Source: UBA8437 sp003445035 (GTDB lineage: Bacteria > Planctomycetota > Planctomycetia > Planctomycetales > Planctomycetaceae). From it: DNA of 50,531 nucleotides. Location: the NCBI GenBank assembly GCA_937901285.1, contig CALCHI010000241.1, positions 1 to 50,531 on the forward strand, given 5' to 3'. Below are positions 40,440-47,937 of the stretch, piece after piece (within the stretch, counting starts at the first letter, position 1; every line of letters starts with the position of its first letter). A program made the translations under genes and the position numbers. Below the pieces are notes generated by a model. The model was not told where the DNA came from. It saw only the letters and a list, made by a program, of their open reading frames with translations, and made no database searches.

Positions 40440-41567
40440 ATGGGTCGCCTGAAACACGCCAAACCGAAGGAAATCGGCATCGACGCCGATCGTCTCGATG
40501 TCGCCTACCAGCTCCTGAGAAAATGGACCTCCGGAGCGGAGCCGCCCATCCCCGGAGGTGCGATTCTCGTCGGTCGACACGGCCGGATCGTCCCACCCCG
40601 ATTCTTTGGACGCCAGGGACCAGAGCCAGGTGCCGAACCGATCCGCGAGGACGGGCTGTTCCTGCTGGCCTCGATTTCCAAGCCCATCACCTACCTGGCC
40701 GGGATGCTGCAGGTCGAACGCGGCCAACTGAACCTCTCGGACCCCGTCAGCCGCTACATCCCCGACTTCGCCGCTCAACACAAGGAAGACACGCTCGTCG
40801 AACATCTCTTCACCCACACCTCCGGCATGCCCGACATGCTGCCGGACAACGCCGATCTGCGACGCAAGCACGCACCGCTGAAACGGTTCATCCAGGGTGC
40901 CATCGGGGCCACGCCCCTCTTCGCTCCGGGAACCGACCGCAAGTACCAGAGCATGGGGACGCTGGTGACGGCGGAACTGGTGCAGCGGCTCGCCGGGCGG
41001 CCGATTCGCGAAGTGCTCCGCCGCGAATTGTTCGAACCTCTGGATCTTGAAGACATCGCGCTGGGCAGCCGCGGGCTGGATCGCCGACGGCTGGTGCGGG
41101 TCGAGGTTCCCGAATACCAGATCGGTTCGGACTTCGGCTGGAACAGTCGTTACTGGCAGGAATTCGGGGCTCCCTGGGGTGGAGCGTTTGCTTCGCCGGA
41201 GGACCTGGCGGTGATCTGCCAGTTGATGCTCGGAGACGGCCAGGTCCGCGGAACCCGACTGCTGGCCCCGGCAACGGTTCGCTCGATGACCGAGAACCGC
41301 CTGGCCACCATGCCCGGGATCGACCCCAGGGTGGCAGCCACCCGACCGTGGGGCCTGGGGTGGAAACTGAACCACCGCGGCACTTCGGCCAGCTGGGGGG
41401 ATTCACTCGATGGCGACGTGTTCGGTCACACCGGGGCGACCGGAACGATGTGCTGGATGGACCGCCGACGCGACGCTTTCTGCATCCTGCTGACCAGCGC
41501 CATCCGTTCGAAGGCACCCTGGCGGCTCGTCCATCTCTCCAACGCCGTCTCGGCTGCCATCATTTAG
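40440..41567 (+). CDS. Serine hydrolase of the class-C beta-lactamase/DD-peptidase fold
   Basis: This is 375 residues without a signal peptide, which is unusual for a penicillin-binding-type enzyme and points to a cytoplasmic esterase. The SxxK motif is Ser78-Ile-Ser-Lys81 in FLLASISKPITYL; a Tyr motif lies in GTDRKYQSMGTLVTAEL; and HTGATG (in DVFGHTGATGTMCWMD) replaces the KTG box. The pattern LVEHLFTHTSGMPDMLPDN is typical of the beta-lactamase (PF00144) family, which includes EstB-type esterases. The substrate is unknown, and beta-lactam resistance should not be assumed. Confidence 0.88.
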   Translation: MGRLKHAKPKEIGIDADRLDVAYQLLRKWTSGAEPPIPGGAILVGRHGRIVPPRFFGRQGPEPGAEPIREDGLFLLASISKPITYLAGMLQVERGQLNLSDPVSRYIPDFAAQHKEDTLVEHLFTHTSGMPDMLPDNADLRRKHAPLKRFIQGAIGATPLFAPGTDRKYQSMGTLVTAELVQRLAGRPIREVLRRELFEPLDLEDIALGSRGLDRRRLVRVEVPEYQIGSDFGWNSRYWQEFGAPWGGAFASPEDLAVICQLMLGDGQVRGTRLLAPATVRSMTENRLATMPGIDPRVAATRPWGLGWKLNHRGTSASWGDSLDGDVFGHTGATGTMCWMDRRRDAFCILLTSAIRSKAPWRLVHLSNAVSAAII

Positions 41568-41696
41568 GCCCTTCACGGAATTCTGTCGCAAAGAACTTCC
41601 TGAAACTCGGAAACGAAATAACCAGAAAAGTTTATCCAACCGGTGTAACTCGTCCGATCAAAAGAACCAGCATCCGTGCCTGTGCGCGGGGTTTCT

Positions 41697-41713
41697 CGTA
41701 CGCGGTTCGTACG
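41697..41713. repeat. CGTACG-CGGTT-CGTACG repeat in the BON gene leader
   Basis: Two copies of the self-complementary hexamer CGTACG, 5 bases apart, lie just before the GAGGAG ribosome site of the BON-domain gene. They can form a short hairpin or serve as an operator; only the sequence symmetry supports this. Confidence 0.3.
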
Positions 41714-41733
41714 CAACTGAGGAGAGTTGGTTC

Positions 41734-42807
41734 ATGCGACGTTTTCAAACATGGGCACTGCTGGTCACTCTGGTAATGGCCACATACGGCACGAGTTCAG
41801 CGGGGCTGCCATCATTTCGGGAGTTGTTTGGAGGGAAAAAGGCCAAGGCCAAGGCCGAAAGCCCCGCCCCGACTCAGGACGCCAAGGCCTACAACACAAG
41901 AATGGCCGAGTCGATTGCTTCGGCACTGCGAAGTGCGGGCCTGAGTGGATACGACATTCAAATCCGGTTCCAGGCCGGCAAGGTCGCCCTGACCGGGACG
42001 ATCTCCGACACGGGCCAGAAAGCTGCGGTGACCCGGGTGGTGACCGGAGTCGGCGGCGTCCAGGCTGTCGACAATCAACTGAAGGTGATTCCGGTCCAAC
42101 CGGTCGCGGCCCCAACGGCCACCAAGCCGGCAGCGGTCAAGCCGGCCGCCTTCACGACTCCGGCCAAGTCGACTCCGGCCGACAAGCTCGCCAATCAGAA
42201 GAAGGCCGAGCAGATCGCCAGGGCACTTGGAGCGGCCCGTTTGAGCAGTTATGACATCGAGATCCGGTTCCGGCAGGGGACCGCTCAACTGGCCGGCACG
42301 GTCAATTCCCCCCAGGAACGGGCCTACGCCGAGCAGATCACCGCAAAGGTTCCCGGCGTGAGGCGGGTCGAGAACCAGTTGGCACTCGGCCGTCGACCAT
42401 CGGGAATTCAACGGGCAGCCTACCAGCCGGCCGGACAGGCTCCTCCCGGACCACCAGGTCCGGCCCCGGGACCCGGCCCGGCGGGACCTGGAGCGGGCCC
42501 GGCGATGCCGGCTCCGCCCAGTTACGGGCACCCCGGCGGCGGCGCCTCCAACGCCGTCTACGACATGCCCAACATGCCCAACCACGCCTGGCCCAGTTAC
42601 GCGGCCTACCCCAACTACAGCCAGGTCGCCTATCCCGAACAGTACAGTGCCAGTGCCTGGCCGTACATTGGACCGTTCTACCCCTACCCCCAGATCCCGA
42701 TGGGTTGGCGACAGGCTCAACTCGAATGGGATGACGGCCACTGGAGCCTCAACTTCCGTCCACGGACGGACAAGTGGTGGTGGTTCCTCAACCCCGAGAA
42801 CTGGTAG
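41734..42807 (+). CDS. Secreted double-BON-domain protein
   Basis: This is 357 residues from ATG at 41734 with GAGGAG about 8 bases upstream. A signal peptide (to about residue 23) precedes two BON domains: residues about 55-118 (IASALRSAGLSGYDIQIRFQ, KVALTGTISDTGQKAAV, VQAVDNQLKV) and about 155-216 (ARALGAARLSSYDIEIRFRQ, AQLAGTVNSPQERAYAEQI). A Pro/Gly-rich linker (about 225-270) leads to an aromatic tail ending GHWSLNFRPRTDKWWWFLNP-ENW. BON domains bind phospholipid or other envelope components, as in OsmY and secretins. The linker and Trp-rich end suggest attachment to another envelope protein. A lipoprotein gene follows 98 bp downstream. Confidence 0.88.
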   Translation: MRRFQTWALLVTLVMATYGTSSAGLPSFRELFGGKKAKAKAESPAPTQDAKAYNTRMAESIASALRSAGLSGYDIQIRFQAGKVALTGTISDTGQKAAVTRVVTGVGGVQAVDNQLKVIPVQPVAAPTATKPAAVKPAAFTTPAKSTPADKLANQKKAEQIARALGAARLSSYDIEIRFRQGTAQLAGTVNSPQERAYAEQITAKVPGVRRVENQLALGRRPSGIQRAAYQPAGQAPPGPPGPAPGPGPAGPGAGPAMPAPPSYGHPGGGASNAVYDMPNMPNHAWPSYAAYPNYSQVAYPEQYSASAWPYIGPFYPYPQIPMGWRQAQLEWDDGHWSLNFRPRTDKWWWFLNPENW

Positions 42808-42905
42808 GCGAGCGGGTCACTGACCAGAGATCGACGTATTTCCTCCTCCCCGATCCGGGGGGGGGCCTTCGACCGAGAAACGGACCCTGTGCAGGGAACC
42901 TAGAG

Positions 42906-43481
42906 ATGACACGGAACAAACGACTTGCCTTGTTCATGACGCTGGCCCTGGCCTGCTCGGTGAGCAGCGGATGTTACATCTTCAACGGCGTCGTGAGCGT
43001 GGTCCTCGACGGAGCGAAGTTCTTCGTAACCACGCCGATCATCCCGGTCAGTCCGTACTTCAGCGAGATGATCGAAGACACCTATCACGAGGAAGAGCGT
43101 TACGGCAAGGTGCCGGTGCTCGACCCGGTCGAGGGCGAAAACGCGCCACTGTACTGCCTGGATCCTCCATCCGAGGACGAGGTGATGCGGTCGCTGCCCG
43201 ACCAGGTCTCCGGAGGCTACGCGTTCCTGGCCGAGACGACCCGGAACAACGTGAAGATCGTCGTCGAGTTGATCGTTGACCGAGTCGATCCGTGCCGGTT
43301 CTATCCGATGGTCGGTCCGGCCAAGCTGCACCACTGCCACTACAAGGCCACGGTGTACTACGACAAGACAATCCGTTCTCACTGGCCGGTGCCGTTCACC
43401 AACACCGATGCCACCAAGGACGTGGTCTACGTCGACCACGACCACCTGATCCGTTGTGCCGGGCCACCGACACCGCGTTGA
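42906..43481 (+). CDS. Planctomycete-type lipoprotein, His/Cys-rich C-terminus
   Basis: This is 191 residues from ATG at 42906. The signal ends with lipobox VSSGC (Cys23). The mature part has a proline-rich stretch (TTPIIPVSPYFSEMIEDTYH), then a domain ending with VDPCRFYPMVGPAKLHHCHY, YYDKTIRSHWPVPF and VVYVDHDHLIRCAGPP. The clustered His and Cys residues could bind a metal. I recognise it only as a type recurring in planctomycetes and cannot assign a function. The 98 bp before it contain a nine-G homopolymer (42857-42865). A large palindrome follows the gene. Confidence 0.65.
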   Translation: MTRNKRLALFMTLALACSVSSGCYIFNGVVSVVLDGAKFFVTTPIIPVSPYFSEMIEDTYHEEERYGKVPVLDPVEGENAPLYCLDPPSEDEVMRSLPDQVSGGYAFLAETTRNNVKIVVELIVDRVDPCRFYPMVGPAKLHHCHYKATVYYDKTIRSHWPVPFTNTDATKDVVYVDHDHLIRCAGPPTPR

Positions 43482-43506
43482 TCCTGGGGCAAAATGGACA
43501 CCAACT

Positions 43507-43558
43507 CATCAAGCACAAGCCCGGCGAGACACCGTTCTCGCCGGGCTTGTGCTTGATG
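43507..43558. repeat. Perfect 23-bp inverted repeat with 6-base loop
   Basis: Bases 43507-43529 are the exact reverse complement of 43536-43558, with loop CACCGT between. The arms start CATCAAGCACAAG and contain the core GCCCGGCGAGA. It lies 26 bp after the lipoprotein stop and 124 bp before the TPR gene. A stem this long would terminate transcription strongly in either direction, although no T run follows on the plus strand. Otherwise it could be a dispersed genomic palindrome or a protein-binding site. Confidence 0.8.
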
Positions 43559-43681
43559 GGTTTGCCGCGAGGCGGCTACCATGTCGGTGGAGACCGGTTG
43601 CGGGGCGAGACGGGGAGACAGTGGGCCGCTCCCGAAAACCGCAGCTGTGTCCGAGCTTCCGCCCCGTCGAACCGACCGTTC

Positions 43682-46600
43682 ATGTGCCACCCTCCCCCCC
43701 GCTTGGCCTCGAAACTGACTCTCGCCATGCTCGTGGCGGTTCTGGCTTCGTCCGCCACGCTGGCTCCCAGATCGGTCTTCGCCCAGGCCACCGCCGATGA
43801 CGAATACCGGCTGGGGCTGGGGCACTACAAGCAGAAGAGATGGCCGCTGGCGGCCGAGCACTTGCGGGCCTACATCAAGGCCCGCCCCAAGGGTTCCAAG
43901 GTGGCCTCGGCCCGCCTGCTGCTGGGCGTCTCGCTGACCCACCTCAAGAAGTACACCGAGGCCCGCTCGGAGCTCAGGCGGTTTGTCGTCGACTTCCCCA
44001 AGGACCCCAACCGGCCGGAGGCCCTGTTCCGGGTCGCCGAGTGCAGCTACCTGCTGGAGGACTGGGCCACCGCAACGACAGGGCTGAAGACCTATCTGAA
44101 GGACTCGCCCAAACACCCGCTCCGCGATTGGGGCCAGTTCTACCTCGGGGACACGCTGGTTCAGCAAAAGAAGTTCACCGAGGCCCGGGCCATCTACCGG
44201 AGTTCGCTGGCCGAGTTCCCCAAGGGGAGCCTGGTCAACGAGATTCGGTTCGGATTGGGCGTCTGCTGTGAGCGGGGTGGACAAACCGACGAGGCCCGAA
44301 AAATCTACAACCGCCTGGCCGCCGATAAGACCTCCCGGCACGCCGACAAGGCGCTCTCGCAGCTCGGATCACTCGAATTCAATGCCAGGCGGTTCGCCGA
44401 AGCGGCTGCCGCCTGGAATCGGCTGGCCAGGACCTACCCCAGGAGCCCGGAAGCCCCCGCGGCACAGCTCAATGCCGGCTACGCCCATTTCCAGCTGCAG
44501 CAGTACGCCGAGGCGATCACCAGCTTCCAGGCGGCCCGCCTCCGCACGGACCAGGCCGCCGAGGCGGATTACTGGCGGGGCGTGAGCCTCAAGGCGTTGG
44601 ACCGGACCGACGAGGCGATCAAGGCATTCCGGCAGGCCGGGACCGGCAAGCCCGGCAAGAACCTGGCACGTGACATCCAGTTCCAGTGGGCCGACACCGA
44701 GTTCCGTGCCGGCCGGTACTCCCTGGCGGCCAGCCGCTTCCAGGACGTCGTCACCCGCTGGCCCAGGCACCCCGCCGCCGACCAGGGGCTGCTGTTCGCC
44801 ACCGAGGCGATGCTGCTGGCCGCCGAGGACATCAGCGAACCGGCACCGAGGCAACGGACTCTCGACCAGGTCCAGAAACTGATCGACCGGTTCGAACGCG
44901 AGTACCCCAAGAGCCAGCTGGCGACACGGCACCGTTTGCAGGCCGGACGACTGAAGGTGGCTCGCGGGGGGGATACCAACCTCAAGGCCGCCCAGACGCT
45001 CTTTCGCACCGCGATCGCCCAGGGCGGGTCGGAGACAATCCGCAACCGGGCCCGGTACCAGTTGGCCCGAGTCGGCAGCCGACTGGGCAACGACCGGATG
45101 GTGCTGGACACCCTCCGCCCCATCCTCACCTCGATCAAGGACTCGAACCAGCCCGGCGAATTCGACGACGCGCTGGTGCTGGCGGCTTCGAGTTTCCTGG
45201 CCGACAAGCAGCACAAGCCGGCAGCCGATTCCGCGGCGAAGTACCTCAAGAAACACCCCCGCGGCCCCCTGTCCTCTGATGCCCTGGCGGTGCTGGCCGA
45301 ATCGAAACAACGGCAGGGCCAGCTGGCCAGCTCGGATCTCGCCCTGACCCGGCTGGCCAACCTCTCCGGCACCAAGCCGATCTACGCTCAGACGGTTCGA
45401 CGAATGGCCGAATCGTCCTACGCGGAGAAGAACTACCAGCGATCCGACCGGCTGTTCGGCAACCTGGTGGCCCTGGGTCCCCGCTCGCCCTTCCACGCCG
45501 CGGGACTCTCTGGCCGAGGCTGGAGCCTGTTCGAATCGAAGAAGTACTCCGAGGCCGCCTCGATCTTCGGACGGGTGGTGATGGTGCATCCCAAGGACAA
45601 GCTGGCGGCCGAGGCGGCCTACAAGGCGGCCGAGTGTTACGAGAAGGCGGATGAGCCCGAGAAGGCGGCCGAGGCGTACCGGGTGGCGACCAAAGCCTAT
45701 CCAGACAGTTCGTTCGCCTTCCTGGCCGCGCGACGAGCCGCCCGGCTGCTGGCCCTCGACAAGAAGACCCCCCAGGCCGACGCGGCCTACAAGGCTCTGC
45801 TGAAACAATTCCCCAAGGCCAAGGACCGCGACGGGCTGATTTTCGAATGGGCCGGAATGCACGCCGACGCCGACGACTTCAAGAAGGCTGACGTGCTCTA
45901 CAGGCAGCTGATCCGGGAATACCCCCGCAGCCGTCACGTCACCGCCGCACGTTTCAGCCTGGCCGAAAGCGATCTGCTCGCCGGGCGACTCGCCCAGGCC
46001 CGAACCGCCTTCCTGCAGGTCGCCCGTTCCCAGGCGGGAGACGACGAAGTCCGCCAGGATGCCCTGTTCCGACTGGTGGGGATTGCCACCGAGGCCAAGC
46101 AATGGGAGCAGGTCCGTGAGCACGGCAAGGCATTGAGGACGCGGTTCCCCCAGAGCCGGCACGGCTGGGAAGTCCGCTTCCAACTCGGGCAAGCCGCACT
46201 GCACCTCCGCGACTACCAGACGGCCCAGGCCGAACTGAATGCCGTCCTGGGACAAGCCCGCAACGAGCAGGTCACCGGGGCCTCCTGGTTCGACGAGGCC
46301 TGGGTACTGCTGGCCGAAACACGACTCCGCACTCGCGACTACCAAGGACTCGCCCGCACGGTCAGTGATTTCCGACGTGCCCGGCCCCGCTCCAAGGTCC
46401 TCTACAAGGCGGACGAGGTGCTCGGACGAGGGATGCTCAAGAAGCCCCGCCCCGATTTCCCGGCCGCCCGCGAGGCGTTTGGACGAGTCATCAGTTCGAC
46501 CGAAGGTCGCAAGACCAAAACCGCCGCCCGCAGCCATCTGCAGATGGCCGATTCGTTCTACATTCAGAAGAACTTCCGAGAAGCCAAGAAACAGTTCTTG

Positions 46601-46798
46601 GCCGTAGAGATCCTCTACAATTTTTCCGACATCCAGGCCCCGGCGTTGTTCCAGGCTGCTGCCTGCCAGGAGCAACTCCGGGAATTCGCCGAGGCGGTGA
46701 AGACGCTGGAAATGTTAATCCGGAAGCACCCCGACAGCTCGTTCACAGCGATGGCCAAGAAACGACTGCCCCGACTTCGACGCCTGGCTGGCTCATGA
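43682..46798 (+). CDS. Large periplasmic tetratricopeptide-repeat protein
   Basis: This is 1038 residues from ATG at 43682, which opens a signal peptide (LTLAMLVAVLASSATLAP, cleavage near SVFAQA about residue 36); the frame extends upstream through the palindrome without coding character. The rest is a continuous array of TPR/Sel1-like helix pairs (repeated patterns such as A-E-A-x-x-x-F-x-x-L-x-x-x-Y-P-x-S/G), for example ARSELRRFVVDFPKDPNRPE, EARAIYRSSLAEFPKGS and KKADVLYRQLIREYPRSRHV. It resembles YbgF/CpoB-like tol-associated TPR proteins greatly extended. Its stop overlaps the start of the ExbB/TolQ gene (ATGA at 46795-46798), indicating translational coupling and a likely physical link. 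Confidence 0.88.
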   Translation: MCHPPPRLASKLTLAMLVAVLASSATLAPRSVFAQATADDEYRLGLGHYKQKRWPLAAEHLRAYIKARPKGSKVASARLLLGVSLTHLKKYTEARSELRRFVVDFPKDPNRPEALFRVAECSYLLEDWATATTGLKTYLKDSPKHPLRDWGQFYLGDTLVQQKKFTEARAIYRSSLAEFPKGSLVNEIRFGLGVCCERGGQTDEARKIYNRLAADKTSRHADKALSQLGSLEFNARRFAEAAAAWNRLARTYPRSPEAPAAQLNAGYAHFQLQQYAEAITSFQAARLRTDQAAEADYWRGVSLKALDRTDEAIKAFRQAGTGKPGKNLARDIQFQWADTEFRAGRYSLAASRFQDVVTRWPRHPAADQGLLFATEAMLLAAEDISEPAPRQRTLDQVQKLIDRFEREYPKSQLATRHRLQAGRLKVARGGDTNLKAAQTLFRTAIAQGGSETIRNRARYQLARVGSRLGNDRMVLDTLRPILTSIKDSNQPGEFDDALVLAASSFLADKQHKPAADSAAKYLKKHPRGPLSSDALAVLAESKQRQGQLASSDLALTRLANLSGTKPIYAQTVRRMAESSYAEKNYQRSDRLFGNLVALGPRSPFHAAGLSGRGWSLFESKKYSEAASIFGRVVMVHPKDKLAAEAAYKAAECYEKADEPEKAAEAYRVATKAYPDSSFAFLAARRAARLLALDKKTPQADAAYKALLKQFPKAKDRDGLIFEWAGMHADADDFKKADVLYRQLIREYPRSRHVTAARFSLAESDLLAGRLAQARTAFLQVARSQAGDDEVRQDALFRLVGIATEAKQWEQVREHGKALRTRFPQSRHGWEVRFQLGQAALHLRDYQTAQAELNAVLGQARNEQVTGASWFDEAWVLLAETRLRTRDYQGLARTVSDFRRARPRSKVLYKADEVLGRGMLKKPRPDFPAAREAFGRVISSTEGRKTKTAARSHLQMADSFYIQKNFREAKKQFLAVEILYNFSDIQAPALFQAAACQEQLREFAEAVKTLEMLIRKHPDSSFTAMAKKRLPRLRRLAGS

Positions 46799-47715
46799 CA
46801 CGTTCTCCATCGACCTCACGGCGGCTCGATACCGACCGACAGTCGGCTCCTGTAGCGACCGAATCGGCGTGGCGCCGGATCCGTCCATTGCTGCCGGTCC
46901 TCCTGCTGGTGCTCGTTGGAGGCGTGGTCGCCGCCCAGGACGGCTCACCGGAGTCCAGTGAAACCGTTCCGGCAGCAACACCTGAACCGGCGGCGGCTCC
47001 CGCAGAGGACAACGTCAACTTGCCGACCGATCCGATCGGCATCATGAAGCAGCTGGGCTGGATGGGCTGGGCGTTCCTGGCTCCCTTTGCCGTAGCGACC
47101 CTGATCGCGTTGTGGTTCAGCGTCGAGCGTCTGGTGGTGCTGAAACGAAGCCGGGTGATCCCCAAGCCGTTCGTGGAACGGTTCCTCGAACACCTCCACC
47201 AGGGCAAGCTCGACCGCGACAGCGCGTTGAAACTGTGCCAGCAAAGCGACAGCCCGGTCGCCGCCGTGTTCGCCCACGGCATCCGCAAGTGGGGCAAGTC
47301 GAGTGTCGAGGTTGAACAGGCGATCATTGATGGAGGCGAGCGGCAGGTCAGCGAGCTGCGGGCTCACCTCAGGGTCCTCAATGGCGTCGCCACCGTGACC
47401 CCGTTGCTGGGACTGCTGGGAACGGTACTGGGCATGATCCAGGCGTTCAACGACATCGCCACGGCCGGCTCGATGGGGAAAACCGAACAGCTGGCCGTGG
47501 GCATTTCGCTGGCACTGCTGACGACTGCCGGCGGCCTGTTGATCGCCATCCCCACGCTGATCATGTACATGTTCCTCTCGGGACGTGTCGACACGCTGGT
47601 GATGGAAATGGACTACCTGGCTCAGAATGTGGTCCAGTCGATCTCGGCCGAGGCACTCGCCTCGCAGCCGCGGAGACGTCGCGGATCCGGTGGCGGTTCC
47701 AAGCAGGCGATCTGA
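46795..47715 (+). CDS. MotA/TolQ/ExbB-family proton channel
   Basis: This is 306 residues. After a cytosolic or signal-like lead and a hydrophobic segment (29-47) comes an Ala/Pro/Glu-rich linker (50-78), then TM helices at about 88-112, 196-222 and 234-262. The signature VLNGVATVTPLLGLLGTVLG, MIQAF and GISLALLTTAGGLLIAIPTL identifies the TolQ/ExbB core. The protein should conduct protons to drive a partner in the periplasm. No ExbD/TolR gene follows, so its partner must be elsewhere or unconventional. The upstream TPR gene overlaps it; the next gene, a FlgI-like lipoprotein, starts 222 bp later. Confidence 0.92.
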   Translation: MTRSPSTSRRLDTDRQSAPVATESAWRRIRPLLPVLLLVLVGGVVAAQDGSPESSETVPAATPEPAAAPAEDNVNLPTDPIGIMKQLGWMGWAFLAPFAVATLIALWFSVERLVVLKRSRVIPKPFVERFLEHLHQGKLDRDSALKLCQQSDSPVAAVFAHGIRKWGKSSVEVEQAIIDGGERQVSELRAHLRVLNGVATVTPLLGLLGTVLGMIQAFNDIATAGSMGKTEQLAVGISLALLTTAGGLLIAIPTLIMYMFLSGRVDTLVMEMDYLAQNVVQSISAEALASQPRRRRGSGGGSKQAI

Positions 47716-47937
47716 CCCGATCCCGGTCCCTCGCTTCGGACTGGTCGATCCCGGTCTCATCTTGACCGGCAACAGGCGGAATCCTATCTTCCCGCCGACT
47801 CAGCAGATTCTCTCACTTCACACTCACCACTCCTGCACTCCCAACACCCCGTCGTGTCACTTCCCGACGTGGCCTCGCGCCTGAGGTCCGTTGCCAGCGA
47901 CGGGAACCCGGTGTTTTGCGCCAACGGAGCCTCACGG

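Noticed and set aside
40440..41567. Beta-lactam resistance gene
   Set aside because: The fold is right, but there is no signal peptide and the family is dominated by esterases and peptidases; resistance is not supported.
43292..43681. N-terminal extension of the TPR gene reading through the palindrome
   Set aside because: It overlaps the lipoprotein gene and lacks coding character; the signal peptide begins at the ATG at 43682.
44369..46675. Antisense open frame of 768 codons across the TPR gene
   Set aside because: The TPR frame has repeat periodicity, signal peptide and coupling to ExbB; the antisense frame has none of these.
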